From an uncultured Pelagibacteraceae bacterium (lineage in GTDB: Bacteria; Pseudomonadota; Alphaproteobacteria; Pelagibacterales; Pelagibacteraceae), in assembly GCA_902548405.1 (NCBI GenBank), contig CACCRN010000005.1, positions 1 through 64,000 of the forward strand: a stretch of 64,000 nt of DNA, in the 5' to 3' direction. The notes under the pieces are model-generated. The model did not search any database. It worked only from the letters and a program-made list of their open reading frames with translations, and was not told where the DNA came from. Position numbers and translations under genes: made by a program. Below are positions 36,457-44,770 of this stretch, in pieces (the stretch's first letter is position 1; every line of letters begins with the position of its first letter).

Positions 36457-37214
36457 TGTATCTTCAAAAAATTAATCTTAAAAATAAGTACGCACTAGTT
36501 ACTGGTGCTGGTAAAGGACTTGGGAGAGCTTGTTCTATTGCACTAGCTGAAGCTGGAGCAACAGTAATAGCATTAAGCAGAACTCCATCTGATTTAAATA
36601 AATTAGAAAAAGATATTAAAAAAATTAAAGGTAAAGTAATTAAAGTTCCTTGCGATGTAATGAATTATGAAGATCTAAAAGCAAAATTAGAAAAAATCAA
36701 AATTATTGATGTTTTAGTAAACAATGCTGGAACTAATATTCCTGAACCTTTTGAAAAAATTAAACAAAAAAGTATGAACTACTTGGTAGACTTAAATCTA
36801 AAAGCTGCATTTAATGTTGCGCAATTAGTAGTTAAGAAAATGCTTAAAAATAAAAAGAGACCTGGCTCTATTATTAATATGTCTTCTCAATTAGGTCATG
36901 TAGGTATGGGTGGGAGAAATGTTTACAATATGACTAAATTTGGGATTGAAGGTTTGACAAAAGGTATGGGTGTAGAGTTAGCTAAAAGAAATATAAGAGT
37001 GAATACAGTAGCTCCTACGTTTGTAGAAACTCCAATGGTTAAAAATTTTTTTAAAAATAAAAAATTTAAAAAACTAGCACTTGGAAATATTCCAATGGGA
37101 AAAGCAGCAACTGAAAGTGATGTATCAACAACAGTTTGTTTCTTAGCCTCACCTGCTTCCTCAATGATAACTGGAACATCAATTATAATAGATGGTGGAT
37201 GGACAGCTCAGTAA
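36456..37214 (+). CDS. Short-chain dehydrogenase/reductase
   Basis: This 252-residue protein has the cofactor motif TGAGKGLGRACS near residue 16, NNAGTN and the catalytic serine in NMSSQLG. The active tyrosine-lysine pair is in NVYNMTKFGIEG. A glucose/gluconate-dehydrogenase-like C terminus (MITGTSIIIDGGWTAQ) is present. It comes third in a plus-strand run of GMC, TerC and SDR genes joined by 1-base overlaps. The substrate is unknown. Confidence 0.9.
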   Translation: MYLQKINLKNKYALVTGAGKGLGRACSIALAEAGATVIALSRTPSDLNKLEKDIKKIKGKVIKVPCDVMNYEDLKAKLEKIKIIDVLVNNAGTNIPEPFEKIKQKSMNYLVDLNLKAAFNVAQLVVKKMLKNKKRPGSIINMSSQLGHVGMGGRNVYNMTKFGIEGLTKGMGVELAKRNIRVNTVAPTFVETPMVKNFFKNKKFKKLALGNIPMGKAATESDVSTTVCFLASPASSMITGTSIIIDGGWTAQ

Positions 37215-38002
37215 TAAATAGATTTTTTTTAATATTTTTCTTATTTTTTTCAACTGCAAACGCGATAGAATTTCAAGGTAAATTCTTACAAGGTCATTTT
37301 ATCTTAGGAACAACAAATCCTGGTGCAAAGATAATTGTTGGAAAAAAAGAAGTAAGAGTATCAGAGGATGGTTTTTTCGTTTTTGGTATTGATAGAGATC
37401 AAAAATATGATCTTACTTTTACAAAAATCTTTGATGGAAAGAAATCTACAATAACCAAAAAAGTTTTAAAAAGAAAATACAACATTCAAAGAATAGATGG
37501 CTTAGAAGAAAGCAAAGTAACCCCACCCGAGTCAGTCTATAAAAGAATTAAAAAAGAAAATAATGCAATTGGTGAAGCAAGAGCAATTAATTCTGAATTA
37601 CAGTTTTTTAAGCAAAAATTTATAATGCCTGTTGAAGGAATAATTAGTGGTGTTTATGGGAGTCAAAGAATTTTAAACGGTAAACCTAGATGGCCACATT
37701 ACGGAATTGATATAGCTGCGAAACAAGGAACAATGATTAAATCATCAGGCTCAGGTAAAGTTACAATGGCTGAAGATGATTTATATTATACCGGTGGTAC
37801 AGTCATTATGGATCATGGTCATGGTATATCAACAATTTATTCACATTTAGAAAACGTTTTAGTTTCAGTTGGAGATTTAATTAATCAAGGAGATATTATT
37901 GGAACCGTCGGATCGACAGGTAGATCAACTGGACCTCATCTTGATTTTAGAATTAATTGGTTTCAAACTAGATTGGACCCAATGTCTGTTTTGGAAAATT
38001 AA
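37199..38002 (+). CDS. M23 family peptidase (LytM-type, murein hydrolase)
   Basis: I chose the ATG at 37199, giving 267 residues with an N-terminal signal segment (NRFFLIFFLFFSTANA). The open frame extends upstream inside the SDR gene, but that part lacks family similarity. The peptidase domain (about 135-265) shows the zinc ligands: HYGIDIAAKQG with its H and D, and the HGHGISTIYSHL motif. Members cut cross-links in peptidoglycan or activate amidases. The N-terminal half is a beta-rich domain (GTTNPGAKIIVGKKEVRVSE). It overlaps the SDR gene by 16 bases and the convergent lysE by 4. Confidence 0.9.
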   Translation: MDSSVINRFFLIFFLFFSTANAIEFQGKFLQGHFILGTTNPGAKIIVGKKEVRVSEDGFFVFGIDRDQKYDLTFTKIFDGKKSTITKKVLKRKYNIQRIDGLEESKVTPPESVYKRIKKENNAIGEARAINSELQFFKQKFIMPVEGIISGVYGSQRILNGKPRWPHYGIDIAAKQGTMIKSSGSGKVTMAEDDLYYTGGTVIMDHGHGISTIYSHLENVLVSVGDLINQGDIIGTVGSTGRSTGPHLDFRINWFQTRLDPMSVLEN

Positions 38003-38598
38003 TAAAAAAACATCCAAATACCAACAAGAATTAATATAAATCCGCCAATTTTATTTAAAACTTTTAAATATTTTGATGCTATGAATTCTCTAAACTTGCC
38101 AAATACAAATGCATATGAGCTATCAAATATTGTAGCTACAATTATAAAAATAATTCCAAAATAAATTATCTGATAACTAATAGGTTCATTTATATTAATA
38201 AATTGAGGAATAAATGCACCAAGGAACAAAAAGATTTTTGGATTAGTTAAAATCACTATTAACCCTTGGAGAAAATATTTTTTTTCAAATTTAGTTATTT
38301 GAGTTTTTTTTAAATCAATATCTGACTTAATTGCAATTACTCCAAGTGAAATTAAATAAATTGAACCTAGAATTCTTACATAATTAATAATCACTTCTAG
38401 AAAAGGAGAAACTATCTCAAATCCAAGTGCTAATAAAAATAACAAAATTAAAACGCCAACTTGGGTACCAAAGACGTTTAATAATCCTGCTTTTACACCA
38501 GATCTTAAAGAATTAGCAATTATCAGACTGACAGTGGGGCCAGGCACTATCACTATTAAAAAACTTGCTATAACAAAATATAGTAATACAAAATCCAT
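37999..38598 (-). CDS. LysE family translocator
   Basis: This 199-residue protein has about six membrane helices. The LysE/RhtB signature is the N-terminal PGPTVSLIIANSLRSGVKAGL with the later GLIVILTNPKIFLFLGAFIPQF. The family exports amino acids or their analogues. The specific substrate is not visible. The stop overlaps the stop of the convergent M23 gene by 4 bases. Confidence 0.9.
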   Translation of the reverse strand: MDFVLLYFVIASFLIVIVPGPTVSLIIANSLRSGVKAGLLNVFGTQVGVLILLFLLALGFEIVSPFLEVIINYVRILGSIYLISLGVIAIKSDIDLKKTQITKFEKKYFLQGLIVILTNPKIFLFLGAFIPQFININEPISYQIIYFGIIFIIVATIFDSSYAFVFGKFREFIASKYLKVLNKIGGFILILVGIWMFFY

Positions 38599-38649
38599 GG
38601 CAGTCTGAATTAATCAATAACAACTTGAGATAAAAATAAAACAAAAAAA

Positions 38650-39510
38650 ATGAAATTTAAATCAAGAGAAACACTGGGAATTATTTTTGCAATAATTGCT
38701 TACTTTTCATTTTCAATCCTTGATGCAATTCAGAAAACTGCAGTTATTCATTACTCTATATTTCAATTATTATTTATCAAATACACTTTTGTGCTTTTGT
38801 TAGGCTTGATAGAAGCAAAAAGAGCTAACAATAATAAATTTTATAGATCTAATAATTTAAAACTTCAAATTATAAGAAGTCTACTATCTATTTTAGAATC
38901 TGGTTTTTTTGTTTTATCTTTTAAACACCTGTCTTTAGCGAACGCTCATAGCATAGGCGCACTAGCACCTATAATTATAGTTGCCTTATCTGTATTTATT
39001 TTAAATGAGAGAGTATCAATTAAAACTTGGATAGCAATCTTTATAGGTTTTATTGGAGTTTTGATAATTATTAGACCTGCATCTGATGTATTTAGTGTAA
39101 ATTCTTTTATTCCATTGCTAGCAGCTTTTTTTCTGGGTCTTTATCAAATCGCAACAAAAAAAATAACTGAATATGATGCTCCAGAAGTATCCTTGTTCTA
39201 CTCTTCTTTAGTTGGGATTGTTATAACCTCAATAATGGCGTTTAATTTTTGGCAACCTGTTAATTTTAATTCTTTATATTTCTTTGTGCCAATTGGTTTA
39301 TTTTTTTCATTAGGTATATACTTCCAAATATTAGCACTTAAAAATGCAAGAGCTAGCATAATACAACCATTTCATTATACTTTAATTTTTTGGGCAATAA
39401 TTTTTGGAGTTTTCTTCTATGATGATGTCCCAGATTTATTTACTATTATAGGTGCAATAATAATTACAACTTCAGGAATATTTGTTATTAATCAAACATC
39501 AAAAAAATAA
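38650..39510 (+). CDS. EamA/DMT family transporter
   Basis: This 286-residue protein has ten predicted membrane helices in two EamA repeats. The first ends with ALSVFILNERVSIKTWIAIFIGFIGVLII, the second with AIIFGVFFYDDVPDLFTIIGAIIITTSG. Members export metabolites such as amino acids. A hydratase gene follows 13 bp downstream, so they may be cotranscribed. Confidence 0.88.
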   Translation: MKFKSRETLGIIFAIIAYFSFSILDAIQKTAVIHYSIFQLLFIKYTFVLLLGLIEAKRANNNKFYRSNNLKLQIIRSLLSILESGFFVLSFKHLSLANAHSIGALAPIIIVALSVFILNERVSIKTWIAIFIGFIGVLIIIRPASDVFSVNSFIPLLAAFFLGLYQIATKKITEYDAPEVSLFYSSLVGIVITSIMAFNFWQPVNFNSLYFFVPIGLFFSLGIYFQILALKNARASIIQPFHYTLIFWAIIFGVFFYDDVPDLFTIIGAIIITTSGIFVINQTSKK

Positions 39511-39523
39511 ATTAATAATTCTT

Positions 39524-40300
39524 ATGACAAAAACACTTAGAGATAAAATTTCCGATAAATTAGTTAATGCTTTTCAAAATAATAAAATTATTTCTCCAAT
39601 ACCTGGCAAATTTACAAAAAAACTTATTGAAGCGGACAAATTTAGAAAATTATGTGAAAGCAAAATAAAAGATCCAACAATAGGTTTTAAAGCTGGTGGA
39701 ACTGGCATTCCGTTAATGAAAAAATTAAAAGAAAAAGAGCCTTTTATTGCATCTGTTTTTAAAAAAAACTTAATAAAAAGTGGGAAAAAAGTAAAAATAA
39801 ACAAATATGCTTTAGGGATTGAACTTGAAGTTTGTTATTTAATCAAAAAAACTTTTTTCACTTCAAAAGGTAAGATCACAAATAGTAACGTAACTAAATA
39901 TATTTCACACATGGCACCCTGTATCGAAGTAGTTGGATATAGGCAAAAAAGAAAAGGTATTACTTCTTTTGGCGATTTAAGTAGTGACTTTGGAGGTAAT
40001 ATTAAATTTTTGATTGGTCAAAAGAAAAAATTTAAAAAAATTAACATAGGTAATTTAAAAACAAATATTTCAAATAAAAAAGCTAAGCAAAGTGTAGATG
40101 GAAACACAAATGCTGTTTATGTAAATCCCATAAATTCATTAAGATTTGTTTTAAATAAAGTTAAAAAAGATAAAATTAATTTAGACAAAGATTTTTATGT
40201 TTTTACAGGATCCACAGTTGGGGTTGTGCCTATTATAAAAAAAGGAACATATACAGCAAAAATTGATAAACTTGGATCTGTAAGAGCAGTTATTTCATAA
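39524..40300 (+). CDS. Fumarylacetoacetase-fold hydratase/decarboxylase (MhpD-like)
   Basis: I chose the ATG at 39524 (MTKTLRDKISDKL), giving 258 residues; the longer frame from 39482 adds a run inside the upstream gene. It resembles 2-keto-4-pentenoate hydratases of aromatic-compound breakdown: a helical N-terminal part, IGFKAGGTG, then the ALGIELEVCYLI region and the C-terminal FTGSTVGVVPIIKKGTYTAKIDKLG. The family acid triad (EIE-type) is only partly visible as ELEV. It may act on a keto acid of unknown origin; the substrate cannot be inferred. Confidence 0.75.
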   Translation: MTKTLRDKISDKLVNAFQNNKIISPIPGKFTKKLIEADKFRKLCESKIKDPTIGFKAGGTGIPLMKKLKEKEPFIASVFKKNLIKSGKKVKINKYALGIELEVCYLIKKTFFTSKGKITNSNVTKYISHMAPCIEVVGYRQKRKGITSFGDLSSDFGGNIKFLIGQKKKFKKINIGNLKTNISNKKAKQSVDGNTNAVYVNPINSLRFVLNKVKKDKINLDKDFYVFTGSTVGVVPIIKKGTYTAKIDKLGSVRAVIS

Positions 40301-40358
40301 TATTATAATCAGAAGGATAATTTTATTCATAGAATACGTGTGTAAAAATTAGCTAATC

Positions 40359-41240
40359 ATGAATAATATTTTTCTTTTTATAATCACTCTTTTTTGTTGG
40401 TCACCCACCTGGTATCTAATTAAATTTCAATTAGGCTATGTTGATCCACTGGTATCTGTATTTTATAGATTTTTAATAGCTTCATTTATAATCTTTATTT
40501 TTTTAATAATTAAAAAAGAAAAATTACAATTTTCAATTAATCAGCATTTTTGGTTTTTGTTTTTTGGAATTTGCTTGTATTCGGTGAATTATGTTTTCTT
40601 CTATTTGTCTAACACTTATTTAATTAGTGCTTTTCCAGCAATTGTATTTTCAACTGTAGTAATAATGAATATAGTTGGTGAAGCATTCTATTTTAAAAAG
40701 AAACCTTCTATAAAAACTTTAACTGGAGCATCAATTGGTATGCTGGGTATTTTGATCATTTTCAATGATGAAATTTTCAATTTTAGTTTCAGCGAAGGAA
40801 CCCATATAGGATTGTTTCTAGCTTTGATTGGAACATTTAGTGCATCAACAGGTAATATGGTACACCAAAGAAACTTAAATAATAATTTTCCTCCAATACA
40901 AACAATAGCATATGCTATGTTTTATGGTTCAATTGTTACACTGATAATTACAAAATTTAGAGGAACTGAATTATTATTTGAAACTAGTTTTAGCTACATC
41001 TCTTCACTGCTTTATCTTTCAATTTTTGGTTCAATATTTGCTTTTGTATCTTATTTAAAGTTACTTGAAAAAGTTGGACCTGGAAGAGCTGGTTATGTTG
41101 GTGTTGTAATGCCCGTTTTAGCATTAATTATTTCAACAATATTTGAAAATTTAGAATGGCAATATGATCTAATAATGGGTCTTCCAATTTTAATCATTGG
41201 TGCTGTTCTTGTGATAAATCAAAAAATTAGAATTAATTAG
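40359..41240 (+). CDS. EamA/DMT family transporter
   Basis: This 293-residue protein has ten predicted membrane helices in two repeats. The N terminus (FCWSPTWYLIKFQLGYVDPL) and the first-repeat end (IVFSTVVIMNIVGEAFYFKKKP) match the DMT family. The second repeat ends with FENLEWQYDLIMGLPILIIG. It is a likely exporter of a small metabolite. The gene starts after a 58-bp gap with no clear hairpin, and converges on the FAD oxidoreductase with a 4-base overlap of stops. Confidence 0.88.
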   Translation: MNNIFLFIITLFCWSPTWYLIKFQLGYVDPLVSVFYRFLIASFIIFIFLIIKKEKLQFSINQHFWFLFFGICLYSVNYVFFYLSNTYLISAFPAIVFSTVVIMNIVGEAFYFKKKPSIKTLTGASIGMLGILIIFNDEIFNFSFSEGTHIGLFLALIGTFSASTGNMVHQRNLNNNFPPIQTIAYAMFYGSIVTLIITKFRGTELLFETSFSYISSLLYLSIFGSIFAFVSYLKLLEKVGPGRAGYVGVVMPVLALIISTIFENLEWQYDLIMGLPILIIGAVLVINQKIRIN

Positions 41241-42541
41241 ATTTCTGATTTAGCTCTCAAACGTTCATAAACTAATCTAGTTTTTATTCCTAAATTTAAA
41301 AATGGTTGCGGTGGTAACCAAGTAGGTTTATTCCTCGCTTCTATTGTTTTTATTTCACTAGTGCATTCATTAATCGCTTTAAGAGCAATTTGTTCACCAA
41401 ATAAAGTTCCTACACCAATACCTGAACCGTTATAACAACCAGCGGCAAAAATATTATTATCAATTTTTTCAAATATTTGAGAACTATTCCTTGTTCTTGA
41501 TACTATTCCAGACCAAGATGATTTAATTATATCATTAGGTAATTGTGGAAATCTTTTTTGTATTCCAAGTTTCTGATTGAAAGATCTTTTTTTAAGAGTG
41601 GAATTTGACATACCAAATGGATCGTGGACTTCTGCTGTATTTCTTATCAAAATTCTTCTATCTTTTGTCGTTCTAATTGTTGCGCCCATTGGCCTTACAG
41701 GTAGTACACCCCATTCTTTTGGTTCACCAATAGATTTAAATTCTTCATCAGATAAGCTTCTTGTCATGCTCGCAGTTAATGTAATAGGAAAATTATAATT
41801 TGATTTTATCCCTAGTGATTTTAAGAAACCATTCGTAGCAAAAATAATATTTTTTGTTTTAATTTTTCCATTTTTGAAATTACAAAAAATGAAATCTTTA
41901 TTTTTAGTCCAATTTAATAAACAAGAATTTTCATACAAAAAAACATTAGTAGGAAGAGCATCAACCATTGCTCTAACTAATTTTCCTGGATGTATTAGAA
42001 TACCACCCTTTGTGTAAAGTCCGATATTATAAAAACTAGTACCTAATTTTTCAGACAACTCTTTGTTTCCTAATAAACTGTGTTCAAAGCCTAACTTAGA
42101 TAATGTATTTGAAAAATTTTCTAAAATTTTTTTATCTTCAATTTTTGATGAAGCAAAATATTTACCACATTCATTCCAATCACAATCTACTTGATGTTCT
42201 TTAATAAATTTTTTTACTACATCTATTCCTAATGAATAAATATCAGCTTTCTTTTTGTAATTTTGCAATTCTTTATTTGATGTAAAACCATCGTTCAAAG
42301 TTGTATCAACCAAATAACCAGAATTTCTGCCACTAGCACCCTCACCTGCTAGTTGGGCATCTGTTAGTATAATTTTTAAATTTGAATTTATTTGAGCTAA
42401 TTTTCTTGCTGCAGACAGACCTGTGTAACCAGCTCCTATTATTAACCAATCACACTCATCGTTTGATAGAAGAGACTTGATGTTTGTTCTTGGATTAAGG
42501 TCATTAATCCAACTACAGCTATTATCGTTAGTCACTTCCAT
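41237..42541 (-). CDS. FAD-dependent amine-oxidase-type oxidoreductase (PuuB/TauY-like candidate)
   Basis: The protein has 434 residues. The FAD dinucleotide motif WLIIGAGYTGLSAARKLAQ starts near residue 32. The mid-protein GEGASGRNSGYLVDT region and the C-terminal GCYNGSGIGVGTLFGEQIAL complete the DAO/PuuB-type fold, which oxidises amines or amino acids to imines. It lies downstream of xsc, 40 bp apart on the same strand. Given this position it could deaminate taurine to sulfoacetaldehyde, the Xsc substrate, as the TauY large subunit does in other bacteria; no separate TauX-type small subunit is visible. Its start codon sits in the loop of a hairpin. Confidence 0.7.
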   Translation of the reverse strand: MEVTNDNSCSWINDLNPRTNIKSLLSNDECDWLIIGAGYTGLSAARKLAQINSNLKIILTDAQLAGEGASGRNSGYLVDTTLNDGFTSNKELQNYKKKADIYSLGIDVVKKFIKEHQVDCDWNECGKYFASSKIEDKKILENFSNTLSKLGFEHSLLGNKELSEKLGTSFYNIGLYTKGGILIHPGKLVRAMVDALPTNVFLYENSCLLNWTKNKDFIFCNFKNGKIKTKNIIFATNGFLKSLGIKSNYNFPITLTASMTRSLSDEEFKSIGEPKEWGVLPVRPMGATIRTTKDRRILIRNTAEVHDPFGMSNSTLKKRSFNQKLGIQKRFPQLPNDIIKSSWSGIVSRTRNSSQIFEKIDNNIFAAGCYNGSGIGVGTLFGEQIALKAINECTSEIKTIEARNKPTWLPPQPFLNLGIKTRLVYERLRAKSEI

Positions 42542-42560
42542 GAAGTGACTTTACGATAAT
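42521..42560 (-). promoter_or_regulatory. Inverted repeat with the start codon in its loop
   Basis: Arms AGTCACTTC (42530-42538) and GAAGTGACT (42542-42550) are perfect complements around CAT. Outer arms ATTATCGT (42521-42528) and ACGATAAT (42553-42560) are also complementary, separated by a 1x2 internal loop. In RNA this forms a 17-bp stem whose apical loop is the ATG of the FAD oxidoreductase. It is 20 bp after the xsc stop and lacks a T run, so it is not a typical terminator. It could block translation, or serve as a protein-binding operator. Confidence 0.7.
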
Positions 42561-42580
42561 TGATAAATTTTTAAAAGATT

Positions 42581-44365
42581 TTAAGAGTTTAATGAAGGTT
42601 GTTTCTTCATATCTGCTTTGTTGATACCAGCAACTCTTACCGGTTTCTTCATCGCATCTCTTCTAAATGGTTCTCCAAGTTCTTGGTTTAGAATTACTTC
42701 TATAAATGTTGTAATTCCTTTCTTTTGATCTTCACAAGATTGCTTGATTGCATTTGTTGTTTCTTCCATAGTTCTAACGGTTACACCTTTTAAACCACAT
42801 GCATCAGCAACTTTAGCGTAACTTAATTCAGGGTCTAACTCAGTTCCAACAAAATTATTATCAAACCAAAGAGTAGTATTTCTTTTTTCTGCACCCCATT
42901 GATAATTTCTAAAAATTACCATTGTAATTGCAGGCCATTCTTCTCTTGCACATGAGCTCATTTCGTTCATGCTAATTCCAAAAGCGCCATCTCCCGCAAA
43001 ACCAATTACTGGAGTATCAGGGCAACCAATTTTTGCACCTAGTATAGATGGGAATCCATAACCACAAGGTCCGAATAAACCTGGGGCTAAATATTTTCTT
43101 GGTTTTTCAAAAGTTGGGTAAGCATTACCAATTGCGCAGTTATTACCAATATCACTTGAAATAATTACATCATCAGGCATACCAGATTGAATTGCTCTCC
43201 AAGCTTGTCTTGGTGACATTCTGTCTGCATCTCTTTCTCTAGCCTCTTTATTCCAAACTGTTCCCTCATCATCATCTTCATGATCTAAACTTGAAAGTTT
43301 TTGCAACCATGCAGATTTTGTTTGGTGAATTAAATCTTTTCTAGCTTGTCTATCAGTATCTCCAGCGTTTGAAGATAGTTTTGCTAAAATTTGCTCCGCA
43401 ACTAATTTTGCATCACCGCTAATTCCAACTGTTACTTTTTTAGTTAAACCAATTCTATCAGGATTAATATCTACCTGAATGATGTTTGCATTTTTTGGCC
43501 AATAATCAATTCCATATCCTGGTAAAGTTGAAAATGGATTTAGTCTTGTACCTAGTGCTAAAACAACATCAGCTTTTGAAATTAATTCCATTGCAGCTTT
43601 AGAACCATTATAACCTAAAGGTCCTACTGCTAGTGGGTGACTTCCTGGAAAACTATCGTTATGTTGATAACCAGAACATACTGGTGCATCTAATTTTTCA
43701 GCAAGATTTTTAGTAGCATCAATAGCTCCACCAATAACAACACCAGCACCTGAAAGTATTACTGGAAATTTTGCATTAGATAATAAATCAGCAGCTTTAG
43801 AAACAGCGTCGTTACCTCCACCTTGTCTTTCTAATCTTACAATTGGTGGTAAATCAATATCAATAACCTGGCACCAATAGTCTCTTGGAACGTTTATTTG
43901 TGCAGGGGCTGAGCCTCTTATAGCTTTTTCAATTACTCTGTTTAGAACTTCTGCCATTCTTGATGGGTCTCTAACTTCTTCTTGATAACAAACCATGTCT
44001 TTAAACAGGTTCATTTGTTCTACTTCTTGAAAACCACCTTGGCCCATAGTTTTATTTGCAGCTTGTGGTGTTACTAATAATAGAGGTGTGTGATTCCAAT
44101 ATGCAGTTTTAATTGGAGTTACTAGTCCTGTTATTCCTGGTCCGTTTTGTGCAATGACCATAGACATTTTACCTGTAGCTCTTGTGTAACCATCAGCAAT
44201 TAAACCACCATTTGTTTCATGGGCTACATCCCAAAAAGTAATTCCTGCATCAGGAAAAATATCTGATATTGGCATGAAAGCAGAACCGATAATTCCAAAA
44301 GCGTGCTCAATGCCGTGCATTTGTAAAACTTTTACAAAAGCTTCTTCTGTTGTCATTTTTGTCAT
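42581..44365 (-). CDS. xsc: Sulfoacetaldehyde acetyltransferase (phosphate-acetylating)
   Basis: This 594-residue thiamine-diphosphate enzyme splits sulfoacetaldehyde with phosphate into acetyl phosphate and sulfite. It is the last step in C2-sulfonate (taurine, isethionate) breakdown. The first domain has FGIIGSAFMPISDIFPDAGITF and the active-site HETNGGLIADGYTRATGK; the middle is a cofactor-like domain. The ThDP/Mg site is FAGDGAFGISMNEMSSCAREEW. Length and the WDVAHETNGG and QNGPGITG stretches mark Xsc rather than acetolactate synthase. GAGGGG (44376-44381) is a good Shine-Dalgarno for this start. It is divergent from suyAB and upstream of an FAD amine oxidase-like gene. Confidence 0.95.
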   Translation of the reverse strand: MTKMTTEEAFVKVLQMHGIEHAFGIIGSAFMPISDIFPDAGITFWDVAHETNGGLIADGYTRATGKMSMVIAQNGPGITGLVTPIKTAYWNHTPLLLVTPQAANKTMGQGGFQEVEQMNLFKDMVCYQEEVRDPSRMAEVLNRVIEKAIRGSAPAQINVPRDYWCQVIDIDLPPIVRLERQGGGNDAVSKAADLLSNAKFPVILSGAGVVIGGAIDATKNLAEKLDAPVCSGYQHNDSFPGSHPLAVGPLGYNGSKAAMELISKADVVLALGTRLNPFSTLPGYGIDYWPKNANIIQVDINPDRIGLTKKVTVGISGDAKLVAEQILAKLSSNAGDTDRQARKDLIHQTKSAWLQKLSSLDHEDDDEGTVWNKEARERDADRMSPRQAWRAIQSGMPDDVIISSDIGNNCAIGNAYPTFEKPRKYLAPGLFGPCGYGFPSILGAKIGCPDTPVIGFAGDGAFGISMNEMSSCAREEWPAITMVIFRNYQWGAEKRNTTLWFDNNFVGTELDPELSYAKVADACGLKGVTVRTMEETTNAIKQSCEDQKKGITTFIEVILNQELGEPFRRDAMKKPVRVAGINKADMKKQPSLNS

Positions 44366-44393
44366 AAGACTAGAACCCCTCTAAAGTATAATT

Positions 44394-44422
44394 ATTAAGA
44401 ATTTATAAAATTCGTTTGTCAA
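44394..44422 (-). promoter_or_regulatory. Predicted xsc promoter
   Basis: On the minus strand a consensus -35 TTGACA (44417-44422) and a -10 CTTAAT (44394-44399, 4 of 6) lie 17 bp apart. They imply a start point near 44387 and a short leader carrying the GAGGGG site. The -35 shares bases with the predicted promoter on the other strand. Confidence 0.45.
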
Positions 44423-44443
44423 TTTTCGCGATTAATATATAAG
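44416..44443 (+). promoter_or_regulatory. Predicted suyAB promoter
   Basis: On the plus strand -35 TTGTCA (44416-44421) and -10 TATAAG (44438-44443) are separated by 16 bp and start about 40 bp upstream of suyA. The -35 is offset by one base from the xsc -35 on the opposite strand (shared TTGTCAA). Confidence 0.45.
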
Positions 44444-44481
44444 ATTTCATAAATTTCAAACAAACAATTCGACACAACATT

Positions 44482-44766
44482 ATGGCTACAGACATCATTA
44501 TACACGACGAAAAAGACAACGTAGGAGTAGTTGTTATTGAAAAAATCACTCCAAAACAGGACTGCTCTTGCTGGATTATGGAAAATGACAAGACAGTTAA
44601 CATTCAATCTGAAGATGAAATCCCTCTAGGACACAAAATTGCAATGAACGATTTAAATGAAGGTGACACTATTATTAAATACGGTCATGATATTGGTAAA
44701 GTAGTCAAATCAATCAAAAAAGGTGAACACGTACATGTTCACAACGTTAAAACAAAGAAGTGGTAG
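44482..44766 (+). CDS. suyA: Sulfolactate sulfo-lyase small subunit (SAF/UxaA N-terminal domain)
   Basis: This 94-residue protein is a complete SAF-type domain as found at the N terminus of altronate/galactarate dehydratases. It shows [33 protein letters not shown] and [18 protein letters not shown]. Being a free small subunit directly followed by a large UxaA C-terminal-type subunit fits SuyA, the partner of SuyB. Together they split 3-sulfolactate into pyruvate and sulfite. Location next to xsc and sulfur genes supports the call. Altronate dehydratase remains an alternative. Confidence 0.75.
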   Translation: MATDIIIHDEKDNVGVVVIEKITPKQDCSCWIMENDKTVNIQSEDEIPLGHKIAMNDLNEGDTIIKYGHDIGKVVKSIKKGEHVHVHNVKTKKW

Positions 44767-44770
44767 TAAT

